The notes beneath the pieces were generated by a model. It was not told the origin of the DNA and did not search any database. It saw only the letters and a program-made list of their open reading frames with translations. From Zygophlyctis sp. KS116 (taxonomy: Eukaryota; Chytridiomycota): a DNA stretch of 64,000 nt. Shown piece by piece: positions 11,670-23,593 of the stretch (position 1 is its first letter; each line of letters starts with the position of its first letter). The stretch lies in contig BAAFSQ010000008.1 in the NCBI GenBank assembly GCA_054661495.1, positions 1-64,000 of the forward strand, written 5' to 3'. A program made the position numbers and the translations under genes.

Positions 11670-12900
11670 TTAGTTTTTCTTTTTAACAATCTGAATCACA
11701 TCTTCGTCTTCACATATATGACTCATCCCAACTCTTTGTGCATTATGCTTGGATGATGAACCTAACTTTAATGATATATTATAATACCCCAGACAAGTGC
11801 AAACTTGAACTCATCAAGAAGAGATCTATGAATATTCCTGCATACATCGTCCACGGTACAATTACGCTTAAGAATCAGTCCACCATCAAAATCGGGAAAT
11901 TCACCCCTTTTTTTAGTATAGACTCGGATAAGATCCAAATGATGCCATATAGTTCCGACTAAAGAATCCATATTCAAATCCATTTCACAAGAAACTACTA
12001 CTGTATTATCCTCCCTAGAAAGTTCATCAATCTCTTCTATTGTTATTTGATCAATTTTATTATAGCAATAGATGCATTTGATATACTTCCGTGTTCCCAA
12101 TATAACATCGATAAATTCATCAACAGTTGCATCTTCTCTTACCAAAACTTCAGCATTATGAATCTAAAACTTTAGAATTTGTCAAAATTACCTTGTAGTC
12201 GTGTAGAATACTGTACACTATTCTTTCATTTAAGTGAGTTAATTTTGTTGTACTATTGAAAGAAATACCTCCTCCTTTCTTAATCTTAAAATATATATTT
12301 GGTTTTTTAGTATTGATCCTTATTCCCACTGCCTCTAACTCTGCCTCCAAAAGTTCCCTTTGCTTTGGCCCTTTAGTAGCATCCAACATCATTAAAATTA
12401 AATCAGAAGTTTTTGCAACTGCAATAACTTGTCTTCCCCTCCCTTTTCCTTGCGCAGCTCCTTCAATGATTCCAGGCAAATCGAGTAGCTGAATCTGCGC
12501 ACCATTATGAGATATTTTCCCGGGCACACAAGTCAGAGTAGTAAACTATAATTAGATATTGCTAAAATTACTTCATATGCACCGATTTCAGACTTTGTTT
12601 CAGTGATCTTATTCAAAAGTGTTGATTTTCCCACTAAAATTGAGCCATATCTTGCTTACCGGATGGAAATCCAATCAGGGCTACTCTTGCATCACCCGAT
12701 CTCACAACATCAAAACCAACACCTTTAGGACCAGATTTCCCAGTTGGCTCTAGGAGCATTGCCCGATATTTTGCTAATTTCGCCTTTAGTAGCCCAAGAT
12801 GATATTCGGTTGCCTTGTTTTTTTGTGTTCTAGCAATCTGGAATCAGTGAAGTAAACTTACTTCTTTTTCAATATCAGCAATCTTATCCGTTATCCCCAT
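11670..12900 (-). CDS. RBG2: DRG2-type translational GTPase (RBG2)
   Basis: Developmentally regulated GTP-binding protein 2, an OBG/DRG GTPase that works with a DFRP2 (GIR2-type) partner on translating ribosomes. The N-terminus [13 protein letters not shown] matches the family. Spliced G-motifs are GFPSVGKST (G1, itself cut by a 26-base intron), DLPG in [20 protein letters not shown] (G3), and NKID (G4). The segment [19 protein letters not shown] separates it from DRG1, which has NIGFKKKDKGG there. The TGS tail ends [11 protein letters not shown]. Stop at 11670-11672, 120 bases from the converging transporter stop. Five short introns are visible. Confidence 0.92.
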
Positions 12901-12946
12901 TCTTGATCGTAGGAAGTCTCAACCTAAACAAACTCCAGTTAACTGA

Positions 12947-15900
12947 TCATTTATTAATACGTCTAAAAATTAGCTTGATAAATTCAATGATGAACAGATG
13001 AATTATAGCAGAAATAAAAACTACTGCCCATCCAATCCCACCGATGCTTGTAAAACCCAGCCAGGTCTGAATCGTTGGGGCTTCAATTCCGATCACTAAA
13101 AGAATCAGACTGACAAAGAATGCTATAATCATCCACTTATTGTTAGTGACACCAGTGACAAACAGTGAATTATGAACTGATTTAGATAGAAAACTTTGAA
13201 CTAAATGGCCTGTCACGAGAACCCCAAATGTAAGACTTTGTTGTTCAGACACTGCGTCTTGACCAAAGGCTGAATAACTCTTTGATAAAAGAAACACAGC
13301 CAAAGATATCATACTGATAACTAGTCCCTGAATTAAGACTAAGATGCTGATCTTCACTGTTAGAACATGTTCTTGAACAGGTCGAGGCTTTCTAGTGATC
13401 AGTGATTTTTTTATCATACCGTTCCATAATATCAAACTCTGCAGGCTCAAGTCCCAACGAGAGAGCAGGTGGGACATCAGCGATTATATTTGCATATAAA
13501 ATCGGTAATTTTCCAAAAGGTTCACCTGAATTAATTATTGCAGTTCTAGAACGTTAAAATTAGAAATATACGCTAAAAATAAAAATACTTCAGAAGCACT
13601 GCATGTCATAATATATGAACAAAACTTTCTGATATTATCAAAGACTAATCTTCCTTCTTTGACTGCAGTTACAATTGTTGTAAAATTGTCATCAGAAAGC
13701 ACAATATCAGCGGCCTGTTTAGTAATTTCAGTGCCACTGATTCCCATGGCTACACCAACATCTGCTTTTTTGATTGCAGGAGCATCATTGACACCATCTC
13801 CAGTCATGGAAACCGATTCACCCCGTTTTTGTAGTGCTTTAATGATTTTTAATTTATTATCAGGACTAACACGAGCAAATACGCGAGGAAATGGGTTCAT
13901 GGCTGAAAGGTTATCCTCTGACAATAGATCAACTTCATAGCCCTTCATGGCGATAGCCTAATTTTAAATATTCCTGGATTACCGATTCTTCATCTGTTTC
14001 CTTGATGATAGATAGCTGCTTTGCTATTGCCACAGCAGTAGATATATGGTCTCCAGTGATCATTATAACTTTAATTCCAGCAACATGACACAATTCAACA
14101 CTTTCTTTCACTCCCTGTCTAAAATCAATTAAAATAGTAATAAACATACTTTGGCGGATCTATCTAGTAAGAAAATTATTAAAAAATACCAATAAGTCCA
14201 ATCAGTCCCACAAAAGTCAGATTTGTTTCTGACATGCTACTTTTATTGCTTTTTATGATCTCAGAAGCTTCAGAGGAATCAACAATTCGTATCGCAAATG
14301 CTAAAACTCGCAAGCCTAAATTCGCCATAGAGGAGCTTTCCTTTGATATTTTTTCAATAGAATCATCTGTAAGGGGCATGTGAGACCTAGTACATAAATC
14401 TTTATAATTCTGATTATGTGGCAAATACCCTGTGCAATTTTTGAGAATTCCCTCAGGAGCGCCCTTTGCCAAGATGAACGTGGAGCCAGAGGGGAATGAT
14501 TTTTCATTGTTAACTTTGGGTTTTTGCTCATAAATAACTGACATCATCTTCCTATCACTATCGAATGCAAATTCCCCAATCTTTTCCAGTCCTAGACTAT
14601 CTTGCAACCATTCTCTACTTATTCCAGCTTTTCGGCCAGCCACAAGCATGGCAATCTTCAAAATGAGTCAATAATTCATACCTCTGTTGGATCACCAACT
14701 GTTTTCCATTTAGAAGACGCTTCTGGATCTCTGATAATTGATGAGTTATTACAAAGCGAAGCTGACATCATACTTGCCATTAAATTGGAGCTATAGTTTA
14801 ATGGATTCTTCTTCAGCTGAATTAATTCAGATCCTTTCTTTTGATTTATACCACCCATTTCTGGATCTATATTCGTAGATTCAGTAAATACATATGATGC
14901 ATCATCTGAAGTCCATAATGTAGAAGCTCCCATTTTACCTTCAGTTAAAGTACCCGTCTAATCATTATTATAGAAATAATTACTTTGTCTGAGCAAATAA
15001 CCCCCACCGATCCAAGAGATTCGACTGCCGGTAATTTTCTTACAATAGCGTTCTGTGCGGCCATACGCTTCACCCCAATCGCCATAGCAACAGTTACAAC
15101 GGCCACAAGTGATTCAGGGATAACAGAAACTGCTAAACTTACTCCTAATAAAATTGTTTCTTTCACATCACGGCGATTTCCCAGACTAATGAAAATAATT
15201 ATCAAACACATTGCCACGGCTAACGCCACCAATATTTTGCCAAGTGTATCTAACCTTTTTTCCAAAATTGTTCTTTCGTGAGGTGTAGCTGAAATCGCCT
15301 GACTGATACGTCCAATTTCAGAGCTATTCCCGACTCTGACCACAATACCTTTTCCACGTCCTCTAGCAACGACTGTCGCCATGAACACGTTTCCTTTACA
15401 ATCTCCCAATGGTAATTTTCTCGTCTATAGTGTAAGCTTTTAATTTTAAAAAGTAAATTACCCTTTTGCGAATAGTCCGAGTACTTTTAGGAATCCCCAA
15501 TGATTCACCAGTGAGAATAACTTCAATAACCTCTAATTGTGATACTTCACATAAGCGCATATCAGCAGGTACAATATCACCTTCATCTAGTGACACTAAA
15601 TCTCCCGGTACTAATTCTGAAGCATCAATAATCGTAGTTTGACCATCCCTTGTAACTTTAGCCTGAGGAACAGATAGAGAAGATAATGCGTCCAAAGCCT
15701 TTCTAGCTTTTAACTCTTCTGTAAATCCAATGGTAGCATTTAAAAAGACTACAAGCATTAGAGCCACACCCGAGGGAACTTCATCAGTAAAAAAATCTAT
15801 GATTGCTACAACTATAAGAATTATGATTATAAAATCAGTAAACTGTCCTAAAATCATTTTGCTAACAGATGCTTTTGGTGGTTCTGGAATCCTATTTGCT

Positions 15901-16629
15901 CCATAATGATCCCTATGCTTTTGTACCAAACTTTGCGCAAGTCCAGTGACAATATTTGATGAAAACATCAAGGCCAATTTCTCAGAATTTTTATCAAAGT
16001 ATAGTGCTAAAAATCAATTAGTCTTTAACCTTACATTGCGGTGGGAATGGCTTTACTACTGGAGAAAGCATTCCAGGATCTTTAAACTTATACTTTAACA
16101 TGAGTTCTTCAATTTTATCTTGATCACTTTCAATCACTAGCTCTCTCCAATCAGAAATCTGATAACAGTATTGTAGTACAACACTTAAAAAAGAAGCCGT
16201 AGTCTCTTCGTGTTCTGAATCCAATCTTTTATGCAAAGCAAAAGAATATTGTAGATCACTAGCAGACTGTTTATTCACAGCCTGTCTAAATTCATCCACT
16301 TCTTCCAAGAAATGCCCAAACAAAATAAAAGCCTTTTGGGCTTCTGACGTAAACTTCTTCTTGAGTAATCCTCCAGTCCTCTTTGACATATTAGCCAACA
16401 ATCCTTCCATTAATCTAGCCATTATTTCATAATTTAGATTAGGCATTTTCCCTCCAGTGATCCTATATTCCATAACATACTGAATCCCATCCAACACATC
16501 TGCCAATTCTATATCAGGATTATGACAAGACTCTACAAGATCAATTACATGAATATCCAACTGATGCTCAATAGACTCCCTTCCATCTAATTTTACAGAT
16601 ATTGATCTCAACTCAAAGTCTTGAGTCAT
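12947..16629 (-). CDS. P-type cation ATPase (type II, probably IID/ENA-like) with extra N-terminal domain
   Basis: A large P-type cation pump of over 1100 residues. Landmarks: LTGES actuator loop, SDK|TGTLT phosphorylation site (joined over an intron near 14960), SVIPESL in helix 4 where SERCA has PEGL, TGDGVNDAPA hinge, and a PPALSLGLEPAEFDIMER loop before helix 7. The PESL and VRKLPAVESLG segments look most like IIC/IID pumps, so Na+/K+ or Ca2+ export are all possible. The first exon (16035-16629) encodes about 200 residues without membrane helices. I join it because a GTAAG...TTTTAG intron at 16007-16034 removes its stop and keeps frame into the pump N-domain. I recall similar extensions in ascomycete P-type ATPases. 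About eight introns. Confidence 0.82.
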
Positions 16630-16768
16630 CGCCTTTCTTGTTAGTCAATTCTAGGGGGGTTCTGGTGGCTAAACTAACCGTTAATGTAAACTAAACAATT
16701 GGAATTGTAAAATCTCTAAAAAACTATAAATTCGTAAAATGTGTATTAAGAACACACTCAAGATTAAT

Positions 16769-17230
<462 letters not shown>

Positions 17231-17305
17231 CTAGCGTCAAAGATTTAAAGGGACTTACATTGAATTCGTCTACGATCTAAAGACTTCCTCACTCAAAAGT
17301 TAAAA

Positions 17306-17374
17306 AAAATCCTAGACCTCTAGACCTGAAATGTGGCACTTTTAGAGTAAGTGGCAAATGTAGCCTAGGATTTT
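17306..17374. repeat. 10-base perfect inverted repeat between UBI3 and AMPK beta
   Basis: AAAATCCTAG at 17306-17315 is matched by CTAGGATTTT at 17365-17374 in the 230-base gap between two diverging genes. The 49-base spacer favours a pair of protein-binding sites over a hairpin. The rest of the gap is A/T-rich, with a short purine run (GGGAGGAGGAG) near 17390. Confidence 0.45.
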
Positions 17375-17460
17375 ATAGTTTAGGTTATGGGAGGAGGAGT
17401 ATTGAGTGCAACAGTCATTCTACCATTATAAAATACAAATATTAATATTAATAATAATAG

Positions 17461-18424
17461 ATGGGAGGAGCTTCAAGTACACCAATGCCATCAAAGGATG
17501 ATATTTCTAAATCTTTTCATTCTAAAATCATTACTACCGGACTAGATATTCCAAATACAAGTGCCAATGCAAATACAAGGGTTGCGGATGGTATGTTTGG
17601 ATCTCCTCTGTTGTCTGTGGATACAAATTCAGATGATCTAGAAGGACATATGAGTCATATGAATTTGATTAATAGTCCAGATGCTTTTAGTAAACCAAGG
17701 GAAATTGGGGAATCTACGACTGTTCCAGTTCAAGTGTTTTGGAACGGGTCGGGGAAATCAGTGTAAAGTATTTTTAGTACTAAAAATTAGGTTTTTAACA
17801 GGTACATTTAATGGATGGAAGGCTAGAATTCCATTAGATAAGACTGATGTTGAATTTTCTACAATTGTACAAATGCCACTTGGAACGCAAAATATAAAGT
17901 TTATAGTTGATGATGAATGGAAATGTAGTTCAGATTTACCTATAGCTTCAGATAATGATGGGAATTTAGTAAATTATCTTCAAATTTCTTTAGAATCTGG
18001 TGATGTTGGGGATGGACTAGATGATATTTCTGAATCATTTAATACTTTAAATGGTATTTTTTTTATATTTTAAACTTAGGTATGAAAGAATCTCAGTCTT
18101 CTTCACCTCCAGGATCTTATACAAGTGAAATTCCTTCAAATTTAGATAAAATGTCTGCAATGTCTGAAGAACCTTTACCGCTTCCAATATATTTAGAAAA
18201 GGTGTTACTTAATGACAAGATAGTTCCAAAAGATCCAACAGTTCTTCAGATTCCATCTCACGTTTCTTTGAATCATTTATACACTTGCTCAATACGCGAA
18301 AATGTCTTATCAGTTGCATGTACATCAAGGTAGTTTTATTATTTTAAAGACTAGATATCGTCAAAAGTTTATAACTACTGTATATTATTCACCTTGTGTG
18401 GATAAATCCTTGGAAAATCAGTAA
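17461..18424 (+). CDS. AMPK/SNF1 beta subunit
   Basis: Regulatory and scaffolding beta subunit of the SNF1/AMPK energy-sensing kinase. The N-terminus MGGASST fits an N-myristoylation signal. A CBM48 glycogen-binding domain follows (VFLTGTFNGWKARIPL), then a Ser-rich linker and the C-terminal ASC domain: LPLPIYLEKVLLND, SLNHLYTCSIRENVLSVACT, and RYRQKFITTVYYSP, which binds the alpha and gamma subunits. Three introns of about 26-28 bases (the first begins right after the codon for Ser in GKS) restore the frame. Same strand as the exosome gene that begins 36 bases after its stop. No alpha or gamma subunit gene is in the window. Confidence 0.92.
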
Positions 18425-18440
18425 TTGTCTAGTATTTAGA

Positions 18441-18464
18441 ATGCAAATTCTTTCTGTTTTATGA
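18441..18464 (+). promoter_or_regulatory. Upstream ORF overlapping the MTR3 start (ATGA)
   Basis: ATG at 18441 opens a seven-codon frame (MQILSVL) whose TGA stop overlaps the MTR3 ATG as ATGA. If the transcript start lies upstream, ribosomes ending here could reinitiate on the main start. The transcript start is unknown. Confidence 0.4.
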
Positions 18465-19313
18465 CCCTTAAGCCTAGAATTTGTTTAATGAGAAAAGATC
18501 GATTTAGAGTCAATGGTCCAGAATCTACATTTATTGATTTGGTGCATTTACCAGAAATAGATTCTAATGAACGGAGAGACGGGAGATCTCTTGATCAGAT
18601 GAGATCTGTTTTTGGGGCTGTCGGAATAATTGCAAAAGCTCATGGATCTGCATTGATTGAAACTGGAAATATCAAAGTTGTTTGTGGAGTTCATATAAAG
18701 CAAGCATCATCAGCTAGATCGGATTCAAAAGTATATTTTGATTTCAAGTTTGCCCCATTCTCGACACAAAAAAGATCAGGATTTATAAAGGTATGATATG
18801 TTACTAAACTTTAAGAATAGTAGAGAAAAAGAATTCTCTAGGCTTTTAGAACAAGCATTAGGCCCTGCAATATTATTTAATCTTCCACAATCATTTATTG
18901 ATATTTACGTGACAGTCTTGGAAGCTGATGGTATCGCTTCATCACTTGCATTAGCAATCACTTGTGCTTCTATGGCATTAATAGATGCAGGAGTAGAAAT
19001 GTATGATATTGTCGTTGGATCTGCAATTGTAGTTTTAAATTTGAAATTAAACATTAGGGATATCTTGACAAGGATATTTATGTGGATCCTACCATGGAAG
19101 AAGAATCAAATATTACAGGTACATTCATGATTGCCCATATGCCAAATATGAATCAAATTACTCATATAATTCAAAGCGGAGTTATAGATACTGATCAAGC
19201 GGTTGAGGTATGAAAAGTATGAGATAAAATTATAGATTTCTGAACTTGCGATTGATAGTTGCTGTCAGATACAGGGTATAGTAGAACAAATCCTTTTAAA
19301 TAAATTATCCTAG
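18461..19313 (+). CDS. MTR3: Exosome RNase PH-fold subunit MTR3 (EXOSC6)
   Basis: A catalytically inert RNase PH-like ring subunit of the RNA exosome. Matching blocks are DGRSLDQMRSVFGAVG, GSALIETGNIKVVCGV, DFKFAPFSTQKR, EFSRLLEQALGPAILFNLP and DAGVEMYDIVVGSAI, the last being typical of EXOSC6/MTR3. Three short introns (for example one of 25 bases beginning at 18792) are needed. The spliced C-terminus ends EQILLNKLS at a TAG at 19311-19313. The start at 18461 leaves 36 bases after the AMPK beta stop, so the promoter must be tiny or overlap that gene. The lack of an RRP41-type catalytic acid cluster cannot be judged fully by eye. Confidence 0.85.
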
Positions 19314-19384
19314 ACTAAATATCTTTTGAATTTTGTAAGATATAGAAGAGCAAGAGCTGATTGTTAGGGCCAGAAAATCACTGC

Positions 19385-20595
19385 ATGTTCCGTCTTATCA
19401 AAAGATACAATTCCACAAAAGAGCTAGTCCAATCAAGCTCAGATCACATCTTTGAAATATCTCGCCTTTTCAAACTCATCGATTCTAATAAAGATTGGGA
19501 AGGCATTCGTCAAAGGCTGCAGACACTTGATAAACAATTGAAATCTGATAACTTATGGAATGATAATGCAAAAGCGATTGAAATGCAAATTGAATCAGCA
19601 AAGCTCAAAGAAACACTGGATGAATATGATCTGATGAAGAGCAAATTTATAGACTCGAAAGAATTGCTAGAAATGATAAAGGTTGATGACATTGATCAAG
19701 ATCTTTTGATTGATTTGAATCAGGAAACTACAAATTTACAGCCGTTAGTTTCATCATATTTTATGAAGATACTAATGAATCAGGATTCTGATAAGAGCTC
19801 ATGTTTCCTTGAACTTCGTGCTGGGGCTGGAGGAACAGAATCTTGTGATTGGGTTTCATCCATGACTCGAATGTATACAAAATGGGCTGCTGCAAAAGGA
19901 TATTCATGTAGTTTTTCAAATTTTAAATCATATAGGTACGATTATAGATGAGATGAAGGCTGAAACTGCGGGATTCAAGAGTGTAACATTAGAAATATCT
20001 GGCGCTTATGCTTATGGCTGGCTTCAATATGAAGCAGGAGTTCATAGATTTGTTAGGATTTCTCCATTCGGAGTAGCAAAAAGGCATACTTCATTTGTAT
20101 CCATTCAATGTTATCCTGATCTGGATGATAGTTTACCAGACATACAAAATTTTACAATTCCAATTTCAGATTTGAAAATAGAAACAATGAGATCACAAGG
20201 GGCTGGAGGTCAGCATGTCAATAAAACTGAATCTGCAATTAGAATAACACATTTACCTACAGGTTTGGCTGTATCTTGTCAAAATGGACGTTCTCAGCAT
20301 CAAAACAAGGCAAAAGCTCTGCAAATGATCAAGGCGCGTCTTTACCAATTAGAACTGAATAAACGGTAACTTTACTTTTACCTAAGAACACAGGGCTTCA
20401 GAAAAAGCTGATGCACATTCTGGACTATCAGATAATTCATGGGGATCTCAAATTAAATCGTATGTTTTTCATCCGTATCAGATGATTAAAGATTTGAGAA
20501 CTGGAGTTGAAAAGAGAGACGTACAAAAGATATTAGATGGAGATTTGGATGATTTTTTAGAATCAGCTCTAACATACTTTAGATCGGTAAAATAA
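19385..20595 (+). CDS. Mitochondrial peptide chain release factor of bacterial RF2 type
   Basis: A class I organellar release factor. The N-terminus [14 protein letters not shown] looks like a mitochondrial targeting signal. The PCRF part includes [19 protein letters not shown]. The stop-codon recognition tripeptide is SPF (20061-20069, in [15 protein letters not shown]), which is the RF2 signature; RF1-type factors have PxT. The catalytic GGQ is at 20205-20213. The final exon gives [20 protein letters not shown], matching RF2 C-termini. Introns of about 25 and 28 bases are removed near 19912 and 20367. SPF predicts reading of UAA and UGA, so UGA would be a real stop in this mitochondrion. 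Confidence 0.9.
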
Positions 20596-20647
20596 AGCTA
20601 TTTATTATAAATTTGTGGCACTGAAGAGTTGAGGGTGTGGAGAAAAA

Positions 20648-22861
20648 ATGACGGCCAATGATGGAATACAACAATTGTCTCTAAAACCAGATTATATTGA
20701 TCATCGTATTCAAATGTTTGATGAATTAAAGAGGGAATATGATGCATGGGTTGCTTCTCAACCTAGAACGGATATTGAAATTACTCTTCCGGATGGCAAG
20801 GTTATTCCAGCTAAAGCATGGGAATCTTCTCCGATGGATATTGCAAAATCTATTTCCAAATCACTCTCTGAAAAAATAGTCATTGCCAAGGTTGATGGTG
20901 TTTTATGGGATCTTTGTCGAGTATTTGAAAAATCATGCAAATTACAGCTAATTGATTTTGAAGATGATCAAGGGAAAATGGTATTTTGGCATTCTTCTGC
21001 CCATGTTCTTGGAGAGGCGTGTGAACTTAATTACGGTTGCCACTTGTGTATTGGCCCTCCAATTGAAGAAGGATTTTATTACGAGATGGCAATGGAAAAG
21101 TAACTTTTTTAAATAATTAATTCAAGGTCAGTACAAGCTGCCGATTACACTAATATCATGAATCTATCGAAAAAAGCAATCAATGAAAAGCAAGTGTTTG
21201 AGAGATTAGTGGTTTCAAAGGAAAATTTACTGAAAATGTTTAAACATAACAAATACAAAGTTCACATTATTAATGATAAAATACCTGATGGAACTTCTAC
21301 AACGGTTTATCGTTGTGGGCCACTTATTGATTTGTGTTATGGCCCTCACATTCCAAACACTGGGAAAATTAAGGCCTTCAAGGTTACAAAGGTAACAAAC
21401 ATCGCCAAACTCTAACTACAAGAATTCTGCATCATACTTTCTAGGAGATCAAAAGAATGACTCTTTGCAGAGAGTTTATGGTATATCTTTTCCAGACACA
21501 AAACAAATGAAGGAATATGAAAAGTTTATCTTGGAAGCCGAAAAAAGAGATCATCGCAAGATAGGAATAGAACAGGAATTATTTTTCTTCCATGAATTAA
21601 GTCCTGGAAGTTGCTTTTTCTTGCCTGCAGGAACAAGACTCTACAACACATTGATGGAGTTGCAAAGGGTGATCTTGAATAATTCTAATATTTTAGTCTG
21701 AATATAGAAAGCGTGGATTTGAAGAAGTTGTCACTCCAAATATGTACAATGTTAAACTGTGGGAAACCAGTGGACACTGGCAAAACTATCAGGTGAGATT
21801 TTCAAGGAGTTTATTATTAAGGATGATATGTTTTCTTTGGAGGTTGAAAAAGAAAAATTTGCTCTGAAACCAATGAATTGCCCCGGACATTGTCTAATGT
21901 TCAAACAAAGAGAACGCTCTTATCGTGAACTTCCAATCCGAATGGCTGATTTTGGTGTGCTGCATCGTAACGAAGCATCTGGTGCATTAACCGGACTAAC
22001 AAGAGTTCGCCGTTTCCAGCAAGATGATGCGCATATATTCTGTATGATTGAGCAGGTATGCAATTTATTATTTATTATTAGCTTGGGAAAGAAATGGATG
22101 GTTGTTTAGATTTCCTAAAAGCTATTTATGGAATATTTGGTTTTACTTTTTCCTTGAAACTCTCTACTCGCCCTGAAAAATATTTAGGAAATATTGAAAC
22201 TTGGAACAAGGCTGAAGCTCTTTTAGAAGAAGCGCTCAACAAATTTGGACATCCCTGGACATTAAACCCTGGAGATGGAGCATTCTATGGCCCTAAAATT
22301 GATATAGTAATCTCTGATGCCCTTCGCCGTAAACATCAGTGTGCAACTATCCAATTGGACTTTCAACTTCCTGAAAGGTTTCAGTTATCTTATAGAACTC
22401 CTAGTTCTACTTCTACTGAATCATCTGAACATTTTGCTAGACCTGTAATGATCCACCGTGCTATTCTAGGCTCTATTGAGCGTATGATTGCCATCTTGAC
22501 TGAAAACTATGGTGGAAAATGGCCATTTTGGCTTTCACCATTTCAAGTTTGTATTATCCCCGTGTCTACTAATTTTATCGAATATGCTCAATATGTAGCA
22601 CAGAGATGTTCGGATGCAGGATTATATGCATCAGCTGATGTTTCTGATTCTACTCTGAATAAGAAAATTCGTAAAGCTGAAGTTAGTCATTGGAACTTTA
22701 TATTTGTTGTTGGAGAGCAAGAAGCCAATGCCAAGTCTGTGAATTGCCGTAATCGTGATGATCCTAATACCAAATCAAAAGGACAGATGATGGCACTGGA
22801 TGATATTCTTTTAAAGTTGATTAATCTTAAAGACAAGAGATCAATAGATCAAACTTTATAA
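20648..22861 (+). CDS. THS1: Threonyl-tRNA synthetase
   Basis: Class II synthetase that charges tRNA-Thr. Domains in order: TGS-like N-terminus ([17 protein letters not shown]), tRNA SAD editing domain with the [12 protein letters not shown]is motif, catalytic core with [12 protein letters not shown], motif 2 region [20 protein letters not shown], motif 3 region [13 protein letters not shown], and a C-terminal anticodon domain with FQVCIIPVS. Five introns of 25-31 bases are placed, including 21100-21126 and 21392-21422. There is no obvious mitochondrial presequence on the main ATG (MTANDGIQQ), so this is the cytosolic enzyme; whether another start serves mitochondria is not visible. The gap to the upstream release factor is 52 bases. 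Confidence 0.95.
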
Positions 22862-22919
22862 AAAAATTAAAATGGTACTTAACGACTTGAGTTGTTAACC
22901 CTTTGTCGTGATTAAAAAA

Positions 22920-23418
22920 ATGCTGTTTCGTCGACTATTTTCTGTAACTTTTTCTTACTCATGATGAAGGCACTCCCCTCCAAATCTTTATTCACCCGGT
23001 ATTTAGAAGGGATTAAACCTAATGTCAAAGAAATCCCATGGGAAACTCTTGATAGTAAATTAACTGCTTCGCCCACTGGAGGCCCACACGAACATTTTCA
23101 TCTCATTGATGTTCGAGAAACATATGAATGGAATGATGACCACATTCCTCATGCTCTATTTGCATCTCGGGGTACACTAGAAAGAGACATTGTATATTTT
23201 TTAATGTAAAAAATTAGGAATCTCTAGTTCCTGATGTGAATGATGAAATTGTAGTTTACTGTGCTGCTGGCCCAAGATCTATGCTAGCTGCAGATGCTCT
23301 AACTAGAATGGGATATAGAAATGTAGCTTCCTTGAAGGGCGGAATTGCTGACTGGAAGAGCAATAATAATAATATAGTTAAAAATATGATGGCATTCTCC
23401 CCAATTCAAAAATATTAA
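22920..23418 (+). CDS. Rhodanese-like sulfurtransferase, probably mitochondrial
   Basis: A single rhodanese domain protein. LIDVRETYEWNDDHIPHAL is the substrate-side motif and YCAAGPRSM is the active-site loop with the catalytic Cys; LKGGIADWKS ends the domain. I extend the start to the ATG at 22920: MLFRRLFS, then a 26-base intron (22944-22969), then ALPSKSLFTRYLE, which together look like a mitochondrial presequence. Without this splice a start at 22961 would give a protein lacking that signal. A second intron near 23188 joins the two halves of the domain. The physiological sulfur donor is unknown. Confidence 0.78.
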
Positions 23419-23507
23419 AAAGATTTGGTCTAAAGAATACAATCATTTCTATGTGATCTTTTATCTTTTCTTGAGCCTTTAAGTCACTTTAGATCTCACT
23501 TGAGTCT

Positions 23508-23542
23508 TCTAGAGGTCTTTGGGAGTTTAAAAGACCTCTAGA
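23508..23542. terminator. 13-base-pair perfect hairpin between converging genes
   Basis: TCTAGAGGTCTTT (23508-23520) and its exact reverse complement (23530-23542) enclose a 9-base loop. It lies between the stops of the converging rhodanese and U1A/U2B'' genes. It would form in both transcripts, so a shared 3'-end or termination role is possible; eukaryotic termination does not require hairpins, so this is tentative. Confidence 0.5.
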
Positions 23543-23593
23543 GTACTAAAGGAGAGAGAAATCTCTAAAAACACTTGTAAATTCTACTTTTTC

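Noticed and set aside
16018-16629. Separate gene ending at a TAA before the P-type ATPase
   Set aside because: A consensus 28-base intron (16007-16034) spans that stop and keeps frame into the ATPase, whose own start region has no good independent ATG context.
19385-20595. Bacterial contaminant or recent bacterial transfer for the RF2-type factor
   Set aside because: It has the same short introns, base composition and gene spacing as its neighbours and a presequence-like N-terminus; old transfer from the mitochondrion is more likely.
22862-22919. Possible tRNA in the gap before the rhodanese gene
   Set aside because: Only 58 bases, no acceptor stem or TpsiC-like sequence. No tRNA-like fold was seen elsewhere in the gaps either.
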